Assembly (NCBI GenBank): GCA_029260765.1
Contig: JAJDCP010000121.1
Location: 1-62,447, forward strand
Origin: Planctomycetota bacterium
Lineage (GTDB): Bacteria; Planctomycetota; J058; JAJDCP01
Direction: 5' to 3'
Length of the DNA: 62,447 nt
Positions 1 to 7,851 of the stretch are shown here, piece after piece. The notes below the pieces were generated by a model. That model ran no database searches. It was not told the origin of the DNA and saw nothing but the letters and a program-made list of their open reading frames with translations. Made by a program: the position numbers and the translations under genes. Within the stretch, counting starts at the first letter, position 1, and every line of letters starts with the position of its first letter.

Positions 1-60
1 CTCGACCGCCAGCAGGCGATGCTCTATCGCCTGATCCATGGCCGCCGCGGCAAGCCCTGA
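1..60 (+). CDS. C-terminal end of an unknown protein (partial)
   Basis: Reading frame 1 is open from the first base and stops at TGA 58-60, giving 19 residues that end in a basic tail (HGRRGKP). A very stable hairpin begins at the stop codon, which fits the true end of a gene. The fragment is too short to assign a family, and the start lies outside the window. Confidence 0.5.
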   Translation, partial: LDRQQAMLYRLIHGRRGKP

Positions 61-82
61 GGGCCGGCCTTCGGCCGGCTCT
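60..82 (+). terminator. GC hairpin at the end of the first partial gene
   Basis: Bases 60-69 pair with 73-82 around a 3-base loop, giving a 10 bp stem with one G-U pair. No run of T follows, so it is terminator-like but not a classical intrinsic terminator. Confidence 0.45.
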
Positions 83-467
83 CGCCGACCTTTCGGAATC
101 GGATATCCTTGAACTCGACTCTGCAATACTGTCTGGGCGCACAGCCCTCCAGCCCGGCGCGCCGCTTGCCCCTTCCCCAACGGCCTCAGAGACTTGTCAG
201 GCCAGCCACACTCAGGAGCGGCAGCAACCGGCGCGCCAAGCTTCCGGGTCGCCTGCGGCGACGCCCAGACTAATCCATTGGCAACTCTGGGAGTGAGCCA
301 AAACACGCCAGGGGAGATCTACCTTTGATTAGGCATTCCCTGAGGGTGGACGAGTCACCACGCTCGGGTTGCAAACGCCTGTTGCAGCTGTAATCCTGTT
401 GTAAAGCGGTTCTCGGACTCCGAGCCAGCGGCTGTTCCGGGCGATGAGATCATTGAGTTCGATTCAC
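83..467. other. Intergenic stretch without a recognised gene
   Basis: I find no convincing coding frame or RNA gene here. Around 150-260 the sequence resembles, in a degenerate way, the stretch at about 1960-2060 (shared blocks such as GCCCGGCG, GCTTGCCCC, AGCAACCG and CCGGGTCG in the same order). It may be a decayed copy of the same dispersed repeat. Confidence 0.4.
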
Positions 468-821
468 ATGGCATTCGAACTGCCCAAGATCACAGTCGAC
501 GTCGTGTTTCTGTCACCCATCGAGGGCGGACGAAGGGAGCCACCGGTCGTAGATCGTCCGCGAGTCTATCGGCCCCATTTGGTGATCCAAGAACGTGGTG
601 TTCGACATCCACGGCTGAAAGACGGCAACGCAATAGACGAGCCATATCTGGGCGTCGCCTTCCTAGAAGGGCCAACGCGGGTACAGGCTGGCGAGACCGC
701 GCACTACAGCCTCGAGTTGTGTTACCCCTCCTACTCGAACGTTCTTCCAGGCGCAGAATTCACACTGCGCGAGGGAGGGCGTATCGTCGGTCACGGCGTC
801 GTCGTGGACCGGATACCGTGA
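468..821 (+). CDS. Stand-alone EF-Tu domain III-like protein
   Basis: This 117-residue protein resembles only the C-terminal beta-barrel (domain III) of elongation factor Tu. It opens with a strand and an EGGR turn (VFLSPIEGGRREPP), continues with a YRPHLVIQ strand, and closes with LREGGRIVGHGVV, matching the EF-Tu pattern REGGRTVGAGVV. There is no GTPase domain and no P-loop. An ATG at 444 is in frame, but 468 leaves a compact domain; neither start has a strong ribosome site. The function is unknown: the fold binds tRNA and partner proteins in EF-Tu, but that cannot be carried over to an isolated domain. It stands alone between a non-coding stretch and a convergent toxin-antitoxin pair. Confidence 0.65.
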   Translation: MAFELPKITVDVVFLSPIEGGRREPPVVDRPRVYRPHLVIQERGVRHPRLKDGNAIDEPYLGVAFLEGPTRVQAGETAHYSLELCYPSYSNVLPGAEFTLREGGRIVGHGVVVDRIP

Positions 822-901
822 CAATCTCACAGAACGATGCTGAGGCCGGAGAAATACCAGTTTCAACCGGATGCCGGGGGCATGGACGGAGGGCAGCCGC
901 A

Positions 902-1381
902 TTATTCTCCGACCAGGGACAGGGCATCACTGACCACCTCATCAGACAGGTACAAACCCGAGCTCTGGAGGTCGTTTACGACGGGGCGAGCTGCGGCGAT
1001 CGATCCAATCCTCTTGGCTCTCAACGCCAGTCCCAACGTTCCGATCAGGCGCAGCCCCATGACCTTTGCACAGCGTCGCGCAGCAAAGTCATCAAGAACC
1101 GCTACCGTTCCCAAATGTAGGGCAGCCCACGTGAGCACCGAGGATTCCCCCGCCCCGAGACCCCAGGCAACAATATTCTCTGGCACGGGCCCGACCTCAA
1201 CCGTCAGCAGCCAAGCGAGGTTCTTCAGCGCCTTCGCAGCATCATCGGAGTGAGCCGACACCTCGGTCGCCACAGCTTTGGGCACCAAGACGCGGCCCTC
1301 ACCAAAGTCCTGAAGTAGGTCGAGATGACCGGCACGCGTCAGCACAATCAGTGGCGACGCGTCGACCACAACTTCAGTCAC
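902..1381 (-). CDS. DUF3368-type PIN-domain toxin candidate
   Basis: The 159-residue protein starts VVVDASPLIVL, the first acidic PIN motif, followed by EV and GAGESSVL with the conserved central acidic residue, and VLDDFAARRCA with the late acidic pair. This order is typical of DUF3368 PIN-like proteins, predicted metal-dependent RNases. It begins with GTG and overlaps the stop of the upstream UPF0175 gene by 8 bp, so the two are co-transcribed and probably translationally coupled. Small size, pairing and gene order support a type II toxin role. RNase activity is inferred from the family. Confidence 0.8.
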   Translation of the reverse strand: MTEVVVDASPLIVLTRAGHLDLLQDFGEGRVLVPKAVATEVSAHSDDAAKALKNLAWLLTVEVGPVPENIVAWGLGAGESSVLTWAALHLGTVAVLDDFAARRCAKVMGLRLIGTLGLALRAKRIGSIAAARPVVNDLQSSGLYLSDEVVSDALSLVGE

Positions 1382-1625
1382 GCCCGACTTCCTGCGCGAG
1401 GTCTTCCAGGTTCACCTTCATAACATCGAGCTTCCGCCGCGCAAGCTCGTCCAGAAACTGGAGCCTTGTGTATCCCGCGATTTCTGCAGCACGGCTACCG
1501 CTGATCTCGCCGCGTTGATACCAATGAACTGCAGCGGCGAAGCGCATTTCCGCAGCGAACTCATCGGGAGCCACTCGCAAGGAAGCGAATGCCTCCTCCG
1601 GGAGATCTATCGTCAGCCTGACCAT
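1374..1625 (-). CDS. UPF0175-family antitoxin candidate
   Basis: An 83-residue protein beginning VRLTIDLPEEAF, the usual opening of UPF0175 proteins, followed by a helix-turn-helix-like segment (RGEISGSRAAEIAGYTRLQFLDEL). UPF0175 proteins are typically found directly upstream of DUF3368 PIN proteins and are thought to bind DNA and neutralise the partner. The ATG at 1625 has an AAGGAA ribosome site; an overlapping GTG at 1628 is less likely. Its stop lies inside the start of the toxin gene. Confidence 0.8.
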   Translation of the reverse strand: MVRLTIDLPEEAFASLRVAPDEFAAEMRFAAAVHWYQRGEISGSRAAEIAGYTRLQFLDELARRKLDVMKVNLEDLAQEVGRD

Positions 1626-1628
1626 CAC

Positions 1629-2650
1629 TGTTCCTTTTCAGCCCTGTGTCGACTGGTCTGATAGCTTTTGATTCGACGAACGAAGCATTACCAGACCCGG
1701 CCTTTCCATTGTACCAGTTCATGCGTCGACGTCGCCCGAATGCACCATCCGCAGCTGCATTGATCCTTCCGGAACCATCTCGCGGACCAGCGCCAGACTG
1801 CGAGATCCGGCGCGGGGACTTTGTCCCCAAAAACGAAGCAGAGACGGTACCCAGTTCGTCGATCCCTGGCTGCTGCAAGGCCACGAACTTCGAGGCCTCC
1901 GGCGGAAAGCCGTGGGCCGGAATTCGCCAACGCCGTTTTGCAGCTACGCCCTCCGGCCTGGCCCGGCGCTTGCCCCATCCAACTCTAGCCCAACAAGTTG
2001 CGACTCCAACCCCATCAACCCCGCGAAGCAACCGCCGGGCCGAGGCACCGGGTCGACCTTCGGCCGCTTCGCTGAGCGGCGACCGCAAGACAGTCCCTTG
2101 GATGTGGCGGTAGAAGGCCGATGGGAAGTCGGCCAACGTTTGGAGGTAGGCGCTCGGGGAGTGGAAACCCCTATCCCCGCTCACGAGCCCGCGCGAGTCG
2201 GCGAGGAGCACTTGACCCGCGGCAGGCACAACTCCGGGGCGCGAACGATCGATACCGGGCCGATACAGGCGAGTACCCTGGGGCGCTGCGTGATCTGATG
2301 CGGGATCCCGTTTGCTTGTTCTCGGGGTAGCCTGTGTTTTGGGACTGCCTCCCTGCCAGGCTGGTCTGTAAACAGACGGTGGCCGGGTACAGGGCCCCGC
2401 CGGATCTGGAAAGCAGCGCAGCTCGGTCTCAGACCCTGGCATCGAAACCCATCCGTGTTTCCGGAAGGCGAACCCACCTTCTTGGATAGTACAAACCACC
2501 GTCGGTAGTGTCCGGTCATAGACAGCGCAGATTCGGCCTGCACTTGAAGCAGTTCCTCAAGACAAGGTCGAACGGCACCCCTGGACACGCCCCATTCCGG
2601 CAATCCACGCGCGAACAGCCGGAGCCTGCGGGGCTTTTTTGTGGCAGAAT
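1629..2650. other. About 1 kb with no credible gene
   Basis: Long open frames exist on both strands, but their translations are rich in Arg, Pro, Gly and Ser, lack domains and contradict each other, so I regard them as GC-driven artefacts. The stretch holds a perfect stem GGGGAC-TTT-GTCCCC at 1814-1828, one copy of the 18-mer found again near 10.25 kb (2058-2075), and an AGCC/GGCT stem followed by TTTTTT near 2610-2640 that could end transcription. It looks like decayed or repeat-derived DNA. Confidence 0.5.
2058..2075 (+). repeat. Dispersed 18-mer repeat, copy 1
   Basis: The sequence CTTCGGCCGCTTCGCTGA occurs here and, exactly, as both arms of an inverted repeat at 10252-10325. Three exact 18-mers in two separate intergenic regions are unlikely by chance even at high GC. 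Confidence 0.6.
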
Positions 2651-2685
2651 GGAAGGACTTGATCCCTCTCGTCAGGAGTCCTTCC
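2651..2685 (+). promoter_or_regulatory. 5' hairpin holding the ribosome site of the beta-helix gene
   Basis: GGAAGGACT (2651-2659) is perfectly complementary to AGTCCTTCC (2677-2685), which ends one base before the ATG at 2687. The likely ribosome site AGGAG at 2674-2678 lies at the loop/stem border, so the hairpin could limit translation. A regulatory role is inference. Confidence 0.35.
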
Positions 2686-2686
2686 C

Positions 2687-3748
2687 ATGTTCCCAAGAAC
2701 CATCCTGATCCTTGCCCTCGCCCTGAGCGGCGCCCTCGCCCAGGACACCACCTGGGTCGAGATCGACGGCCAGGTGTTTGGCGCACGCCCTGATGCGCGC
2801 GGACCCATCGGCGGAGGCGACGGCTACCTCGAGGTCGTCACGACAGGCGACTTCAGCGTCCGCGACACGGACGCTCTGCTCGCGGCCCTCGCCCAGGCAG
2901 AAGCGGGCCAGACTGTGTTCATTCCCGGCGACGTCACCCTCGACCTGACCGCCCGCATCTACATCTCCGAGCTGGTCCTGCAGATTCCCGCCGGGGTCAC
3001 CCTGGCCAGCGACCGCGGCCACAACGGCTCGCCAGGCGCCCTGCTGGTCAGTGACGCGCTCGAGACACCGGTGATGCTCGAGGCCCTGGGTGAAGACGTG
3101 CGCATCAGCGGGCTGCGGCTTGTCGGGCCGAATCCCAAGCGCCATCTGGAGCATCACCGGCGCAGCTTTGGACAGGCCGGAGAGGGCCGCGACTACTACT
3201 ACAAGCTGCCCGTCTCCGATGCCATCGAGACGCAACACGCCCGGCTCGAGGTGGACAACTGCGAGATCTCGGGATTCTCGCACGCTGGGGTGTTCCTGCA
3301 ACGAGGGAACGACCACTCCATCCACCACAACTCCATCCATCACTGCCAGTACAACGGCCTGGGCTACGGCGTCTGCCTCGACGTGGCCACGGCCGAGATC
3401 AGCCACAACCTGTTCGACTTCAACCGCCACTCGATCGCGGCTACGGGCCGTCCGGGCTGCAGCTATTCCGCCCACGACAACGTCGAGCTGGGCACGTCCC
3501 TCAGCCACTGCTTCGATATGCATGGCGGACGCGACCGCAAGGATGGCACGGACATCGCCGGCAGCTTGATCGAGATCCGCAACAACACCTTCCGGGCCCC
3601 ACAGACCCCGATCAAGATCCGCGGCGTGCCCGAAGAGCGCTGTCTTGTCGAGGGCAACTGGTTTGTGCGCCACACGACGGCGGGCGCGGCCGTGCGCTCG
3701 GGCGCGCGCACAGAGGTCGGTGCCAACGCCTACGGGGCGCGGCCTTGA
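2687..3748 (+). CDS. Secreted right-handed beta-helix (pectin-lyase-like) protein
   Basis: A 353-residue protein with a signal peptide (MFPRTILILALALSGALAQ, cleavage near residue 19). The centre has repeated short strands with Asn/His turns (EISGFSHAGVFLQRG, SIHHNSIHHCQYNG, EISHNLFDFNRHS, IEIRNNTF), the pattern of parallel beta-helix (PbH1) repeats in polysaccharide lyases and related surface proteins. The segment before it (residues about 50-120) resembles the N-terminal cap region of pectate-lyase-like proteins. No specific catalytic residues can be assigned, so it may be a lyase or only a binding scaffold. It is followed by other exported proteins on the same strand. Confidence 0.75.
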   Translation: MFPRTILILALALSGALAQDTTWVEIDGQVFGARPDARGPIGGGDGYLEVVTTGDFSVRDTDALLAALAQAEAGQTVFIPGDVTLDLTARIYISELVLQIPAGVTLASDRGHNGSPGALLVSDALETPVMLEALGEDVRISGLRLVGPNPKRHLEHHRRSFGQAGEGRDYYYKLPVSDAIETQHARLEVDNCEISGFSHAGVFLQRGNDHSIHHNSIHHCQYNGLGYGVCLDVATAEISHNLFDFNRHSIAATGRPGCSYSAHDNVELGTSLSHCFDMHGGRDRKDGTDIAGSLIEIRNNTFRAPQTPIKIRGVPEERCLVEGNWFVRHTTAGAAVRSGARTEVGANAYGARP

Positions 3749-3797
3749 CATGTCGGAGGCACTAGATTGAGACCATTTTTCTGCAGGTCCCCGTCGA

Positions 3798-3813
3798 GGT
3801 TTCACGTGGAACG
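3798..3813. promoter_or_regulatory. parS-like palindrome, site 1
   Basis: GGTTTCACGTGGAACG matches the ParB-binding consensus (TGTTNCACGTGAAACA read on either strand) at 14 of 16 positions, differing only at the two outer bases. It lies between the beta-helix gene and the DUF1573 gene. Two further near-consensus sites follow within 4.3 kb. Confidence 0.5.
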
Positions 3814-3921
3814 CCAGGCTTTTTTTTGAATGCCCAGGGGGCTGATGTTCATCTATAAGGTGTGCAGGATCGCCGCTCCGGCGCGCGTCCTCTATGCGAC
3901 ACATCTTCGACGGGAGCCCTC

Positions 3922-5208
3922 ATGAAACGCAGCCTCACCCTCCTGCTGGCGCTGGCAGGCCTGGCCTTCGCGCAGGGCGCTCGGCTCGAGCTCGAGACCA
4001 AGCTGGCCGACCTCGGCGAGCTGATCTCCGGCCAGTCGAGCCGCTTCGTCTTCAACTTCACCAACACGGGAGACGAAGACCTCGTGATCCGCAAGGTGCT
4101 CGCGACCTGCGACTGCGCGGCCGCTCTGCTGAGCGAGCCGCGCATCGCGCCGGGCCAGAACGGGCAGATCGAGGTCGAGCTGAGCTCGAAGGGCCGCATG
4201 GGAGTCGTACATAGCAACATCCGCGTGGTCAGCAACGACGACACGCAGATGGACGGGGGCCCCAACCTGACTGTCCTGCAAGTGCAGGCCAAGATCATCA
4301 GCCTGGTGCGGGTGATGCCGCAAGCCGCCTACTTCCCCAGCGTCGACCACGGAGGCGAAGACCAGCGCCGCATCGTGCTGACGCCCGAGCAGAGCGACGC
4401 GCTCGAAGTTCTCAAGCTGGAATGCTCGGCGGCGTTCATCAGCGCCAGCTGGGAAGCCGTCGAGAGCAACGGCAAGACCTGCGCAGCCCTGACCATCAAG
4501 GTCGGACCCGACGCCCCCATCGGTCCGATGCTCGAGAAGGTCGTCGTGACCACCAACATCGAGGCGCAGCCGACCCTGGAAGTGCCCGTGCTGGGGAACG
4601 TGCGCGGCGACATCCTGTATGGTCCACTCCCGTTGATGCTCTTGCAGGTCGAACGCGGTGACGAGCCGATGCAAGCGATCAGCATACAACGCGACCGAGG
4701 AGGCGAGCTGAAGATCCTGGCCGTCGAGATCGACGTGCCCTGGCTGCATCCCCGGGCACTCGAACTGGTCGACGGCAAGATCTGGGAAGTCTCGCTGCGC
4801 ATCGGTGACGACGCGCCCAGCGGCCACTTCCTGGCCCTCGCGACCATCTCCATCGATGACCCGGTCCAGCCCTCGCTGCGCATTCCGATCAGTGGCCAGA
4901 TCCGGCCACGGTTCATCGTGGAACCTGCCGGACTGTGGGTGCCCCTGGACGCAAGCCAGGCGCTCCCGAGCATTCGCGTGCGCCTGCCCGCCGATTTCAT
5001 CGAGGGTTTCCAGGTCGACGCTCCCTCCTGGCTGCAGGTCGAGCAACAAGTCCACGCAGACGGCTACAGCCTGGCCCTGACGGCACAAGGCACGCCCGAA
5101 GCGGGCCAATTGGTCCTCTCCAGTCGTCTGCCCGGCGAGACGCGCCTGGTCCTTCCGATCGTGCTCGAGGGGAGCACGCCTGGTCCTGAGGTCGAGGGCG
5201 CCGACTGA
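3922..5208 (+). CDS. Exported DUF1573-domain protein
   Basis: A 428-residue protein starting at the ATG at 3922, where a clear signal peptide begins (MKRSLTLLLALAGLAFAQ); an upstream in-frame ATG would bury it. Residues about 28-115 form a DUF1573 domain: DLGELISGQSSRFVFNFTN, then the hallmark ATCDCA Cys pair and the IAPGQNGQIEVEL strand. These Ig-like (ASH/MSP-type) domains occur mostly in exported proteins of Bacteroidetes and planctomycetes. The rest is beta-rich, with at least one further Ig-like repeat but no second Cys pair. Its stop overlaps the cytochrome start (TGATG), so the two are translationally coupled. The role is unknown; a periplasmic partner of the cytochrome is inference. 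Confidence 0.8.
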   Translation: MKRSLTLLLALAGLAFAQGARLELETKLADLGELISGQSSRFVFNFTNTGDEDLVIRKVLATCDCAAALLSEPRIAPGQNGQIEVELSSKGRMGVVHSNIRVVSNDDTQMDGGPNLTVLQVQAKIISLVRVMPQAAYFPSVDHGGEDQRRIVLTPEQSDALEVLKLECSAAFISASWEAVESNGKTCAALTIKVGPDAPIGPMLEKVVVTTNIEAQPTLEVPVLGNVRGDILYGPLPLMLLQVERGDEPMQAISIQRDRGGELKILAVEIDVPWLHPRALELVDGKIWEVSLRIGDDAPSGHFLALATISIDDPVQPSLRIPISGQIRPRFIVEPAGLWVPLDASQALPSIRVRLPADFIEGFQVDAPSWLQVEQQVHADGYSLALTAQGTPEAGQLVLSSRLPGETRLVLPIVLEGSTPGPEVEGAD

Positions 5209-6542
5209 TGCGGCGCGCGCTGGTGATCGTGCTCAGCCTCGCCCTGGGTCTTGGCCTCTGCCTGTGGCCGCGCAACCCACGGCTGACGGCCGACGAGATG
5301 GCCCGCCAGCAGTTCGCCTGGCGCATCGTGATCAGCGGGCAGAGCCTGGGCTACCTCGAGCCTTGTGGCTGCGCCGAGGGCATGCTGGGAGGCTTGCCGC
5401 GCCGCGCCGCCTGGGTCGAGAGGCTGCGCGAGAACCGGCCCGAGCCTGTGGTATTGCTCGACAACGGCGAATGGAGCGCCGGGGTCGACATGCTGCAGGA
5501 ATACAAGCTGCGGGCCTTCTCCAAGGCCTTCGACATGATCGGGCCGCATGTGGCGCGGCCGGGCCTGCACGATCTGCCGGTCGGCACGCGGGCGTTGTCT
5601 GCGTATGCGGGCACAGCCATGCAGCTGGTCTCCGCAGACCTGCGCTGCGAGCTGTGGCCCGCATTCATCGACATCGAAGTCGCAGGCCAGGCGCTGCGTA
5701 TCACCAGCCTGTCCGATCCGCGCAGGGCACTCGAATACGAGGCGGTGCTGGGCGCAGAGGGAACACTGCTCGATCCGGCCCAGGCCCTGGCCGGTGTGGT
5801 CGAAGACCTGCCTCAGGGAGCGCTGCTGCTGGTACTGTTCGGCGGAGGACAGGAGAGCGCCCGTGCCCTGTTCAGCGACAGCCGCGCCGACCTGGTGGTG
5901 GTCGCCGAAGAGGGAGATGCGCAGCCCTTTGCCGAACGTCTGGAGACGGGTTGCCTGTTGCTCGGCGTCGGCACCAAGGGACGCTACCTGCAGGAGCTGG
6001 GATACATCGCCGACAGCGGGCTGGTGCACACCCGTGAGATCGCTCTGGGCAACAGCATCCCGGACCAACCCCAGGTGCGTGGCGTCCTGCAGGACTTCGA
6101 AGCCGAGCTGGTGCGCGACAACCTCGCGCAGCTGCTGGCCGCGCGCAAGACCGTGACCGGCGGCAATTTCGTCGGCTCATCGGCCTGCAAAGACTGCCAC
6201 CAGCAAGCCTGGCAGACCTGGCAGAGCGCCAAGCACGCGCACGGGCTCGAGACTCTGGAGGCCCTGGGAAGAGACAAGAACCCCGAGTGCCTCGCCTGCC
6301 ACACGGTCGGTTATGGCTTCGAGACCGGCTTTGTTGCACGTGAAACCACGCCCGATCTCGCGGGTATCGGCTGTGAGAGCTGCCATGGCGTCGGCAGTGA
6401 GCACGTGCTCGACCCCACGCGCACCCTGGGCCTGGCCGGAGAGGCTTCCTGCAGAACCTGCCACGACGCGCTCAACAGCCCGCGCTTCAACTTCCGGGAA
6501 TACTGGCCGAAGATCGCCCACGGCCTCGACTCTTCCGACTGA
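5208..6542 (+). CDS. Tetrahaem cytochrome c554-like protein with degenerate 5'-nucleotidase-like N-terminus
   Basis: A 444-residue exported protein with an N-terminal hydrophobic anchor. Residues about 35-310 resemble the metallophosphatase (UshA-like) half often fused to cytochrome c554 (GYLEPCGCAEGMLGGLPRR, then VVLLDNGEW), but the usual metal-binding DxHG motif is not visible, so phosphatase activity is doubtful. The C-terminal 130 residues hold four CXXCH haem sites (CKDCH, CLACH, CESCH, CRTCH, residues about 327-420) in the spacing of cytochrome c554-type multihaem proteins. It probably transfers electrons in the periplasm; the partner is unknown. It is coupled to the DUF1573 gene upstream and followed 19 bp later by an esterase gene. 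Confidence 0.85.
   Translation: MRRALVIVLSLALGLGLCLWPRNPRLTADEMARQQFAWRIVISGQSLGYLEPCGCAEGMLGGLPRRAAWVERLRENRPEPVVLLDNGEWSAGVDMLQEYKLRAFSKAFDMIGPHVARPGLHDLPVGTRALSAYAGTAMQLVSADLRCELWPAFIDIEVAGQALRITSLSDPRRALEYEAVLGAEGTLLDPAQALAGVVEDLPQGALLLVLFGGGQESARALFSDSRADLVVVAEEGDAQPFAERLETGCLLLGVGTKGRYLQELGYIADSGLVHTREIALGNSIPDQPQVRGVLQDFEAELVRDNLAQLLAARKTVTGGNFVGSSACKDCHQQAWQTWQSAKHAHGLETLEALGRDKNPECLACHTVGYGFETGFVARETTPDLAGIGCESCHGVGSEHVLDPTRTLGLAGEASCRTCHDALNSPRFNFREYWPKIAHGLDSSD
6332..6347. promoter_or_regulatory. parS-like palindrome, site 2 (best match)
   Basis: TGTTGCACGTGAAACC matches the consensus TGTTNCACGTGAAACA at 15 of 16 positions. It lies inside the cytochrome coding region, where it encodes a segment between the second and third haem sites that is not itself a conserved motif. 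Confidence 0.5.
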
Positions 6543-6561
6543 TCCCGCAGAGAGACCCGCC

Positions 6562-7851
6562 ATGCCACGCCTCGTTCCCTGCCTGTTGCTCTTCAGCCTG
6601 CTGATGCCCGGCCTGGCTCAGGATGCGCGCCCCAAGAAGCTCTCCTCCAAAGAACTGCGGCTCGCCAAGGCGCTGCTGGAGGAGTATTTCGAGGCCGCGG
6701 ACGACGAGGCTCGCGAGGCCGTCCGCGTGCAACTCGAGGCCATCGACCATCCGTCGAAGTCCGACATCAAGAAGCTACTCAAGCACAGCTTCAAGCAGGC
6801 CGTCCAAGGGCCGCGCCTCGAACCTGGGAATCTGCAGACCTGCACACACCCCGACTTTCCTGGCAGCTACATCTTGAGCGCGCCTCCCGATGCCTGGCGG
6901 GGGAAGAAGGTCGGCGTCTTCATCCTGCTGCACGGAGGAGGCGCCGGAAGCGGTGCGGGCGAGCAGATTCAGGGCCTGCTCGGCGCCCCGGGCGGCGCGG
7001 GCATGATCCACGTCTACCCGACCGTGATCGAAAAGGTCGCCACCGCCTGGAACACCGAGCGCGAAGAGCAGTACCTGCTGGCGATCATCGCCGACTTGAA
7101 GCGCAACTTCATGATCGACACCAACCGGGTCTACCTGGCCGGACACTCGATGGGAGGCTACGGCAGCTGGTCCATCGGGCCGCGGCACGCGGATCTGTTC
7201 GCCGCCCTGTCTCCCCAAGCGGGCGGTGTCTTTGTCTCGGGAGGCCGGGGAGGCGCACTGGGCCTCGAACGCGGGCTGCTGCCCAACCTGCTCAACCTGC
7301 CGATCTGGTTCTACAACTCCACCGATGACACCCAGGTCTCGGCCGACAGCTCGATCCGGGCGGCGGAGCTGCTGGCAGAGCTGAAGGAAGAGTACGGGCC
7401 GTTCGACTACGTCTGGAAGGAGTACAGCGACATCGGCCACGGCTTGCCCCGGGAGGGAGTGGGGGAGATCTGGGAGTGGATGCTCGAGAAGCGGCGCGAG
7501 CCGTATCCCGAGCGGGTGCTGTGGGAGCCGAGCCGCAGTTACAAGCGCGACTTCTACTGGCTGCACCTGGCCCAGTCGCGCAGCTCCGGCCAGCTGGACG
7601 TCAGCCGGGAAGGCAACACCTTCACCGTGCGCGGCAACCCCGCTGGGCTGAGCCTGATGCTCAACAGCGAGATGATCGACTACGACGAGCCGGTGGTGGT
7701 GGTCGACGGCAACGGCGTTGAGCTCTACAACGGGCCGGTCTACCGCTCGATCGTGGCCCTGGCGGACTCGATCGCCGCCAGGTGCGACCTGGAGATGTGG
7801 TTCGACGGCGCGCTGGAGATCGACGCGCGGCGGGTCAACCGGGGGCGCTAG
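6562..7851 (+). CDS. Secreted alpha/beta-hydrolase (esterase / PHB-depolymerase-like)
   Basis: A 429-residue protein starting at the ATG at 6562, where the signal peptide begins (MPRLVPCLLLFSLLMPGLAQ). The core shows VGVFILLHGGG (oxyanion-hole strand), a GHSMGG nucleophile elbow with Ser about 196, and a late GHG segment (YSDIGHGLP) suited to the catalytic His; an Asp in the preceding DDTQVS region could complete the triad. This layout matches poly(3-hydroxybutyrate) depolymerase/feruloyl-esterase-like hydrolases. The last 100 residues form an extra beta-rich region. It overlaps the convergent fusion gene by 17 bp. The substrate is unknown. Confidence 0.85.
   Translation: MPRLVPCLLLFSLLMPGLAQDARPKKLSSKELRLAKALLEEYFEAADDEAREAVRVQLEAIDHPSKSDIKKLLKHSFKQAVQGPRLEPGNLQTCTHPDFPGSYILSAPPDAWRGKKVGVFILLHGGGAGSGAGEQIQGLLGAPGGAGMIHVYPTVIEKVATAWNTEREEQYLLAIIADLKRNFMIDTNRVYLAGHSMGGYGSWSIGPRHADLFAALSPQAGGVFVSGGRGGALGLERGLLPNLLNLPIWFYNSTDDTQVSADSSIRAAELLAELKEEYGPFDYVWKEYSDIGHGLPREGVGEIWEWMLEKRREPYPERVLWEPSRSYKRDFYWLHLAQSRSSGQLDVSREGNTFTVRGNPAGLSLMLNSEMIDYDEPVVVVDGNGVELYNGPVYRSIVALADSIAARCDLEMWFDGALEIDARRVNRGR

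Noticed and set aside
1814..1828. Perfect stem GGGGAC-TTT-GTCCCC as a terminator
   Set aside because: The A-run follows the stem on the plus strand and the T-run precedes it on the minus strand, so neither direction gives a stem followed by T residues. It may be a solo repeat remnant.
1561..2499. Long minus-strand open frame over the non-coding stretch
   Set aside because: Translation is an Arg/Pro/Gly-rich mix without domains, and it runs through the antitoxin start and the dispersed repeat; GC-rich DNA opens such frames readily.
2672..5109. Long antisense frames on the minus strand under the beta-helix and DUF1573 genes
   Set aside because: They are the mirror of genes with signal peptides and clear domains on the plus strand.
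6397..6408. Other CACGTG palindromes (6.40, 24.67, 60.77 kb) as further parS sites
   Set aside because: Their flanks (for example GAGCACGTGCTC) lack the TT/AA bases that define parS.
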